In this document: one piece after another, positions 43,793-52,520 of the stretch | Layout: every line of letters begins with the position of its first letter | Position numbering within the stretch: position 1 is the stretch's first letter | DNA from: Ascoidea asiatica | Taxonomy: Eukaryota > Ascomycota > Saccharomycetes > Ascoideales > Ascoideaceae | Direction of reading: 5' to 3' | DNA: 64,000 nucleotides | NCBI GenBank assembly: GCA_001600695.1 | Contig: BCKQ01000011.1 | Coordinates: 348,512-412,511 of the forward strand | Position numbers and translations under genes: made by a program | Notes under the pieces: generated by a model | The model's input: only the letters and a program-made list of their open reading frames with translations | The model's database searches: none | What the model was told of the DNA's origin: nothing

Positions 43793-46612
43793 ATGGGCGC
43801 TTTAAAAAAATATACTTGTATGAATTATTTATCTTCAACTCCAAAAATATCTCATACAAATAATTCTTCATTATCTTCTACAAATACAAATAATACTTCA
43901 AATTCAAATAATACTTCAAATACAAATAATAATAATAATAATAATAATTTTAATAATATAAATAATTTAAATTCAAGTCCATTATCAATAGCTTATTCAA
44001 ATTCAAATCCAAATAATAATGATAATAATGATAATAATAATGATAATAATATTAATGATTCAAATTTAACACCAAATCCTTCAAATACAGCTATTGAATC
44101 TCAAAATTTTAATTTTTTATCACCAAAACCAATTTTTTCAAATTCAAATCATAATTCAATTCAATTACAATCTTCAATTTCAAATACAATTTCAAAAACT
44201 TTTGAAAAATCAAATTCTTTATCAATTACAAAATTAAAAAAAGAATTAAAAAATTTTAAAAAAACAAATCAAATTAAAGATAATTTATTAAAAAAACAAG
44301 AAAAAGAAATAAAATCTTTAAATAAATCTTTAAAAAATTTAAATTCAAAAATTAATTCTGTTGATAATTTAAATTTAAAAATTGAAAATTTAAATGATCA
44401 ATTAAATTTTCAAAAAAAAATTAATATTGAATTATTATCAAATAATAATAATTGCAATAATAATAATAATAAATCTTTAACCGCCAATACAAATATAAAT
44501 TCAAATTCAAATTCAAATTCAAATTCAAATACTGATAATTTTTTAAAATTAGATTTAACTTCAACTAATCTTTCCTGTTTTTTAAATCCAGTAATAATTA
44601 ATGATTCTTCTGAATTATCTTCAATTGATTTAACTTCAAATATAACAAATATTGAAAAAAATGATAATTTAAATTCTTCAAATAATGAAACAAAATCTTT
44701 ATTACATCTTTATGAACAAACAAATATAATATTATTAACAAAATTAAATGAAAAAGAAAAAGAAATTTTAAAATTAAATCAAATTAATCAATTTTTAAAT
44801 AATCAAATTTCTGATTTAAAAGATAATTATTTATTTAATATTAAAAATTCAATTCATATTGATTATCAAAATCAATCTCAAATTTCAAGATTACCTTCAA
44901 TAATTGAATCATCAAAATTAAAACCTTCAAATAATAATAATACTTATTTAGATAATTATAATCATAATTATACAAATAGTTCAAATGAAATTGATGATGA
45001 TAATTCCGTTTTTAGTTTTATAAATTTTGATAAATCTTCAAATCTGACTAATAATAATACAACTGTTTCAAATATAAATAATTCATCTTCTTCAAATTGT
45101 TCTTCTCAAAATATTGATAAATTTAATTTATTACCTTTAAATTCAAATTCAAGTTCAAGTTTAAATGAAAAATTATTACCAATAACTCCAAGTTTAAAAA
45201 ATAGATCAACTTTTTTATCTGATTCTATAAGTCATAATACAATTAATTCAAATAATTTCATTGAAGATGATAATCAATCTTTATTATCTTTAAATAAAAA
45301 TCCAATTATTGATACTCCTCAATCTTTACCTCCAGTTCTGCAAACTCATCATTCATTAGTTAATATTCCAAAATTAAAAATTCCAAAAATTCATCATGCT
45401 AATTCAATCTCTAATTTTAATAATTATCCTGATAGATCTTCTTCAATTTTATCTTCTCCCATTTCTATTTTTAAAGAAAATAATAATAATAATAATAAAT
45501 CAATTGATTCTAGAAGTACAAAAGATTCTTTAAGAAGACGCCTGTCTCTTAGATTAACTCCAAAAGCAAGTATGAGAACTTTAAAAAGTAAAAAACTTAT
45601 ATTTGATAATAATAAGCCTTTACCTTCAGCTCCAGCTTTAGCAACAAATACTTTTGAAACTATTGATAATAATAATAATCATTTAGATAGTCATAAAGAA
45701 GTTGAAGAAGAAAACTTTGAAAAAAATTCAAATAATGATAATGAAAAAAATAAAACAGAATCTATTACTTCCAAAACAGAAATGATTGATGCTTCTTCAC
45801 AGGTTGAAGATGAATTAGATTTTAATGAAGAACTAGATTTACATGATGAAACTTTAGATACTATTAGTACGCTTGAAACAGCCAAATCTAGTAGTGTTGA
45901 AAATACAGAAACTCAAAGTTCTTCATTAAACAATAATGCTGAGGAAAATAAAGAAGAAAATGACAATAAGAATGATGATAACAATGATGATGATGAAGAA
46001 GAAGATAATGATGATGATGATGATCAAGAGAGTATTAATGAAAGGGGAAATAAAAGAAGATCCAAATATCATAGTGCTATTTTAGCTATTGATGTTGAAA
46101 CACTTCCAAATTCAAAAGTTCCTCCTACTCCTATTAGTGAATCAGAATCTTCTCAAAATTCAATTATTTCTGTAGATAAAGGATCAACATTATCAAATAT
46201 TTCATCTCCTGAAAATGATCAAAGTAATAATAAAATTTTATTTGAAAATGAAAGTCAAATAGAAAAAAAAGATAATAAAGAAAGTGAAGTTATAAAAAAA
46301 CTTGATAATTTAGATAATTTAGATAATACTGATAAAAAGGAAATTGTTGAAGTTAAAGAATCAAAACATATTAAAACTCCAGTCAGATATCTGAATTATA
46401 ATAGTAGAAATAATAGTCCTATTAATATTAATTCATCAAAAAATTCAATATTTGTTAATAATCTTAAAAAATTTGAACAATTAAGTAAATTAAATGAAGG
46501 ATCTGCAACTACTAATACGCAATTTCCTATCTCTCCAAGATTTAGATTAAGATCAGTTTCCAATAGAAATTCAAGATTAATGGATGCCCCAGTTATCAAT
46601 AAACAATTTTGA
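43793..46612 (+). CDS. Large orphan Asn/Ser-rich coiled-coil protein
   Basis: A 939-residue protein that I do not recognise. The start MGALKKYTCMNYLSSTPKIS is followed by Asn/Ser-rich sequence. Two coiled-coil regions occur, at about 145-225 (ITKLKKELKNFKKTNQIKDN and on, many Leu at heptad spacing) and about 305-350 (LLTKLNEKEKEILKLNQINQ). The middle has many Ser/Pro sites. A basic segment lies near 580-605 (SLRRRLSLRLTPKASMRTLK). Then come long acidic runs (about 720-750) and a C-terminus with more basic and Ser sites (SPRFRLRSVSNRNSR). It has no signal peptide or membrane span. The layout fits a cytosolic scaffold or cell-polarity phosphoprotein, which is only a guess. It contains at least four CTG codons (residues 418, 516, 584, 867), more than most genes here. 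It has nearly 4 kb of upstream DNA. Confidence 0.75.
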   Translation: MGALKKYTCMNYLSSTPKISHTNNSSLSSTNTNNTSNSNNTSNTNNNNNNNNFNNINNLNSSPLSIAYSNSNPNNNDNNDNNNDNNINDSNLTPNPSNTAIESQNFNFLSPKPIFSNSNHNSIQLQSSISNTISKTFEKSNSLSITKLKKELKNFKKTNQIKDNLLKKQEKEIKSLNKSLKNLNSKINSVDNLNLKIENLNDQLNFQKKINIELLSNNNNCNNNNNKSLTANTNINSNSNSNSNSNTDNFLKLDLTSTNLSCFLNPVIINDSSELSSIDLTSNITNIEKNDNLNSSNNETKSLLHLYEQTNIILLTKLNEKEKEILKLNQINQFLNNQISDLKDNYLFNIKNSIHIDYQNQSQISRLPSIIESSKLKPSNNNNTYLDNYNHNYTNSSNEIDDDNSVFSFINFDKSSNLTNNNTTVSNINNSSSSNCSSQNIDKFNLLPLNSNSSSSLNEKLLPITPSLKNRSTFLSDSISHNTINSNNFIEDDNQSLLSLNKNPIIDTPQSLPPVLQTHHSLVNIPKLKIPKIHHANSISNFNNYPDRSSSILSSPISIFKENNNNNNKSIDSRSTKDSLRRRLSLRLTPKASMRTLKSKKLIFDNNKPLPSAPALATNTFETIDNNNNHLDSHKEVEEENFEKNSNNDNEKNKTESITSKTEMIDASSQVEDELDFNEELDLHDETLDTISTLETAKSSSVENTETQSSSLNNNAEENKEENDNKNDDNNDDDEEEDNDDDDDQESINERGNKRRSKYHSAILAIDVETLPNSKVPPTPISESESSQNSIISVDKGSTLSNISSPENDQSNNKILFENESQIEKKDNKESEVIKKLDNLDNLDNTDKKEIVEVKESKHIKTPVRYLNYNSRNNSPININSSKNSIFVNNLKKFEQLSKLNEGSATTNTQFPISPRFRLRSVSNRNSRLMDAPVINKQF

Positions 46613-48867
46613 TTCATTTAAATCTTCAAATTTTTCTTACCCTTTTATCATTATTATTATTTACTTATATGGTTATGAAATTTTTTTTGTTTCTATTTAT
46701 TTTTTTTTTCTTTTTTCTTTTTTCTTTTCGTGTTCTTTTTTTAAAAGAATTAACTTCGTTTCTGATACCTTTTTTTTTGAATATGTTTTTAAATTTTTTT
46801 TTTTTTTTGTTTTTCCTTTTGTCTTTCTTCATTGTTTGTTGTTTTGTTGTTGTTTTATTATTTTTCAATCATTTTTTATTTTTTGTTTATTATTTTATTA
46901 TTTTTAACCCAGATATTACATTCTCTCGTTCAACTCCATGGTATTATAAATCAAATCAAATTAGATTAAATCTAGCTATTCCAAATTATAAATTATATCA
47001 AATCCTTCAAAATCCTTTCAATCTAGATATATTAGATATATTAATTATATGTTCAAAACAGTGCTAAATTTTACATTCCTTTTTCACAAAAATTATATTA
47101 TTTTTACAAATTTTACAAATAAGAATTTACAATTATTTATTTATAATTCATTTTTTTACACTTATTATTTCTCATTTCATATTTCATATTAGAAATTTTA
47201 TATTTTATTCATTATTATGATATATAAACTATACCTTATATCAAATTTATATTTGCTATTATATTTTGAGATTCAAATTTTAATCAATTTAATTTCAAAT
47301 TTCATGCTATTTTAGAACATTTCTCTGCTATATATTTTACTTTTAACTACTATTTTTTTATGTATTAATTATGGATTCTTTTTTCATTGGTTGCAGTATT
47401 TTTTTATATTTTTTTATATTTTTTTTTATTTTTTTTTTTTTCTTTTATTTTAATATTTTATAATTTATAACTATTATTAAATTTATGATCTTTTTTCAAA
47501 CAAATTCAAATTCATTTTCACACAAATAAAGATATCTAATTTAATCAAAACTTTTATGAAAATATTATGAAATTATTTCTTTAGTATTTATTTAAAGTTC
47601 TGTAAACTACATTTAAGTTAATTGTAGTTTTCATTGAAAACTTATTTTCTCCAATACTTTCCTTTATTTCATTTTGTGAAAAAAAACATTAATCCAGAAA
47701 ATAAGTTAATCTTAAAGAACTTGGTAAAGTTGAAAAATTTTGGTCAGTAATTTTGAATTATTTATTATCAAAATAAAATAAAAATTAATAAATATCCATT
47801 TTTGGAATTCAAATCAAAATTTCAATAATATATTTGAGACATTTGAGCAGTAAACATAATAAAAGTGAGACCAGTTTCATGGAACGAATGAAACCACGGA
47901 AAAATTACCAGTATTTCAAATGATTGTTGATAAAGAAACAAAAACAGGAAATAAATAAAAAACTGGAGCTGGAGCTGAAACCGGGCAAGAAGCGTGGAAA
48001 AAGCTGCTCCGGCCAATCTTTGCTCTCTTGCAGCCTGCGCGTTACCCGATAGCGAATGAAAGACGAAGAAACAGCGCGGTTTCGTAATCGTGTGGCGAGT
48101 GCCCGCTGAATGTCTGTGCACCAGAAGCTCAGCAGCTGCTTTATGCGGGTCCATGGCGTAGTGATGTCTTAAAGCAACACATGTAAATACAGCGCTGCGC
48201 TTTACTATACCGCCGCTTTTGGTTTTTATTAAATACATTGCGTACTTCGTAATTCCACAGTGGCGGAAGAGCTCACGTGCCGCTCGTTTTTTTATGTCCG
48301 AATGAAGCGGGAACGCATTTTTCAGTCTTTTCACTCTCGTTTTCGGTCATTTTCAATCGTTTTCGTGGTCCAAATTCAGTTACAACCCGATCCAGAACTG
48401 CACACACAAGAAAATATTGAATAAAAAACAGTGAGTAAAGTGAATAATGTCTCGCAGGAAGTGGCACAGAGCAAAACACACTATGTTAGTGTCATACTGT
48501 TTGCTAACGAGCTGTGCTAGCGGGAAGAACTCTTAACTACTGTTAACTGGTTTGCTTTCTCTTTTCCAAATTCCTCGCTTTTCAATGGCCATTTAAAAAT
48601 TTAATTCTTATTATTCCATATATTACTCAAAATTCTCAATTATTTTGAATTTATTTTGAATTTATTTTGAACTCTTTATTATTGTTAAGTTAAATTGATT
48701 AGTTAATTTATTTTAAATTCAGAATCCAGATTGAATTTCATTATTGTTTTCTTTAAATTTAGTCAGTCATAAAGTTATAATTTATTAGTTTAACTTATAA
48801 TAATCAGAAATTAAATAAATAAAGAAATAAAGAAATAAAGAAATAAAGAAATAAAGAAATAATAAAA
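46613..48867. other. 2.2 kb intergenic region with GC-rich island
   Basis: From 46620 to about 47480 the DNA is strongly T-rich; open frames there read as Phe/Leu-rich strings and are not taken as genes. A clear G+C-rich island spans about 47870-48560, with E-box CTCACGTGC at 48273-48281 near its right half. Before the wall-protein gene an (AAATAAAG)n repeat fills the leader (about 48817-48862). No RNA gene is recognised. Confidence 0.5.
48817..48862 (+). repeat. (AAATAAAG)n leader repeat
   Basis: Five to six copies of an eight-base A-rich unit end a few bases before the ATG of the wall-protein gene, in its probable 5' leader. Confidence 0.75.
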
Positions 48868-49635
48868 ATGAAATTCTGTTCAATTATCACTTTAGCAAGC
48901 TTAATAAGTTTATCTTTAGCTGCACCAGCTCCATTAGCTGCAAAAACAGAAGATGTTGATGTTGTAACTGCAGTTGTTACAGTTTCAGCTTCTCAAACTG
49001 AAGAAGTTGTATCAAGTACTTCAACTAAAGAAGAAAAAGAATCAACTTCTATTTCATCATCAATTTCAACTTCTACAATCACCTCAACTCATGGTTATGA
49101 TACTGATAAATATATGGTTTTAACAACTATAGAAAATTCAAAAGCAACTGGAACTACTACTATTACAACTGGTACTCATAAATATGGTAGATTTGATAAT
49201 ACAAAAGATTCTGTATCAAGTTCATCAACAGGAACTCATAAATATGGTAGATTTGATAATACAAAAGCTTCAGTTGAAAGTACTTCTTCTGGTACTCATA
49301 AATATGGTAGATTTGATAAAACTAAAGATTCTGTTGAAAGTACTTCAACCGGAACTCATAAATATGGTAGATTTGATAATACAAAAGCTTCAGTTGAAAG
49401 TACTTCAACTGGAACACATAAATATGGTAGATTTGATAATACTAAAAATTCAGTTGAAAGTACTTCTTCTGGTACTCATAAGTATGGTAGATTTGATAAA
49501 ACTAAAGAAGAACTTGTAACTGTTGTTTTAGTTAATAAAAATGCAAATTCTGGTAATGTTAATATTCCAAAAAATAGTTTAGTTATGTTTTCATCTCTTG
49601 CTGTTTTAATTATTACTGGTTTAATGATTGTTTAA
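48868..49635 (+). CDS. GPI-type cell wall protein with THKYG repeats (Ynl190w-like)
   Basis: A 255-residue secreted protein. Residues 1-18 are a signal peptide (KFCSIITLASLISLSLAAPA). A Ser/Thr-rich stretch follows, then six tandem 20-residue repeats with the core GTHKYGRFDNTK (residues about 102-215). The end is hydrophobic (VMFSSLAVLIITGLMIV) after small residues (NANSGNVN), as in a GPI-anchor signal. Yeast Ynl190w, a wall hydrophilin of unknown role, has repeats with the core GTHKYGKFNKTS as I recall, so this is probably its homologue. The repeats start every 60 bases from 49171. A wall or dehydration-protection role is inferred from that relative. A pheromone precursor is unlikely because there are no KR sites between repeats. 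Confidence 0.82.
   Translation: MKFCSIITLASLISLSLAAPAPLAAKTEDVDVVTAVVTVSASQTEEVVSSTSTKEEKESTSISSSISTSTITSTHGYDTDKYMVLTTIENSKATGTTTITTGTHKYGRFDNTKDSVSSSSTGTHKYGRFDNTKASVESTSSGTHKYGRFDKTKDSVESTSTGTHKYGRFDNTKASVESTSTGTHKYGRFDNTKNSVESTSSGTHKYGRFDKTKEELVTVVLVNKNANSGNVNIPKNSLVMFSSLAVLIITGLMIV
49171..49512 (+). repeat. 60-base in-frame tandem repeat, six copies
   Basis: Units begin at 49171, 49231, 49291, 49351, 49411 and 49471. The first 30 bases of each (GTHKYGRFD-N/K) are nearly identical even at silent sites, while the second half varies between Asp, Ala and Asn at one position and between TST and TSS at the end. The sixth unit breaks off after KTKEE. This pattern points to recent copy-number change by unequal exchange. 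Confidence 0.95.
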
Positions 49636-49816
49636 TAAAAATTCTATTCTTCTTTTACAAATTACCCTTTTTTTTTTTTTTATATTTTTTTCTTAAATTT
49701 TTGTTCTAAACAATTAAAACTTTCTTAAATTTCATAATATAATTAATAATTTTTGTTAATAGAATCTACAAAAATGACTTTAAATTAATCTTTTATATTC
49801 TTTTTTCTTAATTTCA

Positions 49817-49819
49817 AAA

Positions 49820-49914
<95 letters not shown>
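49817..49914. repeat. (AAAT)n microsatellite, about 24 units
   Basis: An almost perfect four-base repeat of nearly 100 bases lies between the wall-protein gene and the SSO promoter. It is the longest simple repeat in the window. Confidence 0.95.
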
Positions 49915-49916
<2 letters not shown>

Positions 49917-50027
49917 AAATAATTAAATATTTTCCTAAATGAATTAGTGCTCAGTTGTCCTATAACATTAAGTAGTTTGCCCCAACACAATTTTCTTGTC
50001 CTAAATAACCGCATCCCACTACTTTTA

Positions 50028-50034
50028 CACGTGA
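50028..50034. promoter_or_regulatory. E-box CACGTGA bordering a GC-rich island
   Basis: ACACGTGAC lies 20 bases after the GTCCTAAATA box at 49998 and directly before the G+C-rich island. It reads GTCACGTG on the minus strand, a full match to RTCACRTG. Confidence 0.55.
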
Positions 50035-50643
50035 CACCAAGCATTGCCACACACATTCTAATATTATTGCCACTACAAGGCTAAGGCCTCGTAACGCTGA
50101 TGATGCAACTTCGTAGTGAAATCAGAAATTGTTATGCGATTTCGTGTTGGGGAGGTTTCGAGGCTTCCTGATTCGACCCTGATGCTGTCCCGATTGGGCC
50201 GCGCGTGGAGCAGCGGCCTGTGCCTCGCGTCCTCGTTTACCTTTCGGTGGTGCAGTCATGTGACCGTTGTTTTGAATTTGCTGGTGTTCTCGACTGGATT
50301 CATTTCCACTGCAAACAACGCTGGAATTCATCAATTCAATTTCCAAATTCCAGGCAATGTCACTTTCTTAACTATGAAAATGTTCCATATTTATTAACAA
50401 CGTTATTTATTTATTTATTTATTTATTTATTGTTATTATCATAGTAATGAATATTGAAATTGAAAATAATTATTTATTATATTAAAAAACATTATTTGTA
50501 ATTGATATTGATAATTGTTAAATAACTTTTATAATCCAATTATTTCTTTTCTTTTCTTTTCTTTTCTTTTCCTTTTTATTTCATTATCAATTCATAATAA
50601 TATCTTCTTTAAAATAAAAAAAAAAAAGTATATTTTATTCAAA

Positions 50644-51495
50644 ATGAGTTATCAAAATTATGCAAATGATAATCCATATGCAAGTAATAATGAAGTTGAA
50701 AATTATGAATTATCTGATACAACATTTTATAATCAAATTAATTTAATTAAAAATAATTTAGAAAATTATCAAAATAATATAAATAATATTGAAATTTTAG
50801 AAAAAAATTTATTAAATGAATTTGATGAAGAACAAGAATCAAAAAGTAGAAAAAATTTAGATAATTTAATAATTTCAAATAATTCTTTACAAAATAATAT
50901 TAAAAATGATTTAAAATTAATTTTTCAAAAAACAAATAATGATAATGATAAAATTCAACAATGTGATTTTTTAAAAAAAGATTTTTTAAATAAAATTAAT
51001 AATTTTAAAATTATTGAAAATAATTATAAAATTGATCAAAAAAATTTAATTGCAAGACAATTTAAAATTATTAATCCAGATGCTGATGAATTTACAATAA
51101 ATCAAGCTATTGAAAATAATGAAAATGGTCAACAATTATTTTCTCAAGCTTTATTAAATGCAAATAGAAGAGGTGAAGCAAAATCTGCTTATGCTGAAGT
51201 TCAAGAAAGACATCAAGAAATTATTAAAATTGAAAAATCAATGAATGAATTAACTCAATTATTTAATGATATGGAAGAATTAATTATTGAACAAAATATT
51301 GTACTTGATCAAACTGATAAACAAATTTCAGATTCTCAAAAAAAAGTTGAACAAGGTTTAGCACAAACTGATAAAGCTGAAAAAAGTGCAATTAAAGCAA
51401 GAAGAAAGAAAAGATGGTGTTATTTTATTTTATTTTTAATTATTATTATTATAATTGTTGTTATTGTTGTTCCAATAGTTACTCATTTTACTTAA
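50644..51495 (+). CDS. SSO1: Plasma-membrane syntaxin (Sso1/2 t-SNARE)
   Basis: A 283-residue Qa-SNARE that pairs with Sec9 and Snc1/2 to fuse secretory vesicles with the plasma membrane. The start MSYQNYANDNPYA is at 50644; the frame is open further upstream but without an ATG and with T-rich leader sequence. An N-terminal Habc-type helical domain is followed by KSAYAEVQERHQEIIKIEKS. The SNARE motif is ELTQLFNDMEELIIEQNIVL onward, with the ionic-layer Gln in IEQN. Next come the basic patch KARRKKR and one C-terminal membrane anchor (FILFLIIIIIIVVIVVPIV). The SNARE-motif text matches yeast Sso1/Sso2 closely, and length is near theirs (290). Confidence 0.94.
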   Translation: MSYQNYANDNPYASNNEVENYELSDTTFYNQINLIKNNLENYQNNINNIEILEKNLLNEFDEEQESKSRKNLDNLIISNNSLQNNIKNDLKLIFQKTNNDNDKIQQCDFLKKDFLNKINNFKIIENNYKIDQKNLIARQFKIINPDADEFTINQAIENNENGQQLFSQALLNANRRGEAKSAYAEVQERHQEIIKIEKSMNELTQLFNDMEELIIEQNIVLDQTDKQISDSQKKVEQGLAQTDKAEKSAIKARRKKRWCYFILFLIIIIIIVVIVVPIVTHFT

Positions 51496-52171
51496 TCATT
51501 CAATTAATTATTTAATCTTAATCCTTTTTATCTCTCTGTTTTTGTCTGTGTTTCTCTGGTTTACAGTGTCTTTTTTTTTCTCTGTTGTTATATTTTGTTC
51601 TTCTCTTGTTCTTTTTTAACGTAAATTCAAGTAATTATAATTATAATTTTTATTTCTCTTCAATTAATAATTAATTTATATTTCTCAAAACATTTATCTA
51701 ATAAACATTCTTTTTCTTCAATCGAGTATCATATGAACCCTTAATGACTTGATCCAAGTCTCAATTGTCTTCCATGTCATTCCTTCTTTCTCTTTGTTCT
51801 TCTCTATCTTCTCTTTATCGTCATCATCTTCATTGTCATCATCATCTCACTTATCATCTTCATCTTCATCTTCATCTTCTTTTAACTCAGTTCCTTTATT
51901 CTTTCTTCCTTCTTCCTTCTTCTTTCTTCTTTCTTCTTTCTTCTTTGCTTCGATTCGTCTGACTGCGTTCCGCGTGACCCGCTGCGTTGGTTCGTATTTT
52001 GGCCACCGTGCACTTTTTCTGCTCGTGAAATTTGGAAAATTCTTTTTGATTTCCTTCCATCGCATAAAGTACTGAAATAATCAGGGGTGTTACGTGATAC
52101 AATAACCATATTGTGTACTACTAAACCATGAAACAGTTTCTTACGAATAATCCCAATAAAACAGGGCATTC

Positions 52172-52184
52172 TTCTAGAATATTC
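52172..52184 (+). promoter_or_regulatory. Heat-shock element TTCTAGAATATTC
   Basis: Three inverted NGAAN units with correct two-base spacing (TTC-TA-GAA-TA-TTC) form a canonical Hsf1 site. It is followed at 52188 by GAA and at 52192 by TTC at off spacing. The site lies about 340 bases before SSE1, a known Hsf1 target in yeast. Confidence 0.7.
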
Positions 52185-52401
52185 CGTGAACTTCTTTAAA
52201 ATTCTATTTTATATTAAAATTCTTCTTTTAACAAGAGAAAAAACCAGAAATTTCCTATGAAAAAAAAAAAAAGTTATGTGAAAAAAGTGTTGAATATAAC
52301 AAAAACTTAGAAAAGAATCAAATTATTTCTTAATATTTATAAATTATAATATATTTTTTTTTGAAGTTTTATAAAATTACAGACAGAATCAATTTATCTT
52401 T

Positions 52402-52420
52402 TATATATATATATAAATAT
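52402..52420 (+). promoter_or_regulatory. Probable TATA element of SSE1
   Basis: A TATATATATATAAATAT run about 100-120 bases before the ATG, with the usual A+T-rich leader behind it. Confidence 0.4.
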
Positions 52421-52520
52421 AAATTATTTTTTCTCTTTTTAATCATTTTTTAATCATATAATATAACATATAAATATAAATATAAATATAAAATTAAAGA
52501 ATAAATTTTATTTTTTAAAA

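Larger units (their letters stand above)
49636..50643. other. Intergenic region with (AAAT)n, boxes, E-box and GC-rich island
   Basis: An (AAAT)n microsatellite spans about 49817-49914. TTCCTAAAT (49932), GTCCTATAAC (49957) and GTCCTAAATA (49998-50007) boxes follow, then ATCCCACT and the E-box ACACGTGAC (50027-50035). A G+C-rich island runs from about 50040 to 50320 and holds a second Cbf1-type site, GTCATGTGACC at 50255. (TTTA)n at 50402-50432 and (CTTTT)n at 50548-50572 lie in the SSO promoter and leader. Confidence 0.6.
51496..52520. promoter_or_regulatory. SSE1 upstream region with GC-richer patch and heat-shock element
   Basis: T-rich 3' DNA of SSO is followed by a TTC/ATC-rich stretch (51780-51960, with TTCTTTCTTC and CATCTT repeats). 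A G+C-richer patch spans about 51950-52130 and contains TTACGTGATAC. A consensus heat-shock element is at 52172-52184 and a TATA run at 52402-52420. Both fit the control of the Hsp110 gene downstream. No gene is seen. Confidence 0.6.

Noticed and set aside
46584-47067. Phe/Leu-rich open frames after the orphan gene
   Set aside because: They translate a T-rich 3' region, with no sign of selection as protein.
49171-49512. 60-base repeats as a CRISPR-like or non-coding satellite array
   Set aside because: The repeats are in frame within a secreted protein, have no spacers and encode a motif resembling Ynl190w.
48868-49635. Mating pheromone precursor with repeated peptides
   Set aside because: No KR or Kex2-type sites separate the repeats, and the C-terminus is a GPI-type signal.
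50130-50200. Possible tRNA because of GATTCGACCC near 50169
   Set aside because: No matching A-box, acceptor stem or anticodon arm could be drawn. No other convincing tRNA was found in the window.
50515-50643. N-terminal extension of the SSO frame with a hydrophobic start
   Set aside because: It begins at TTG, covers T-rich leader DNA, and the ATG at 50644 starts a protein of normal syntaxin length.
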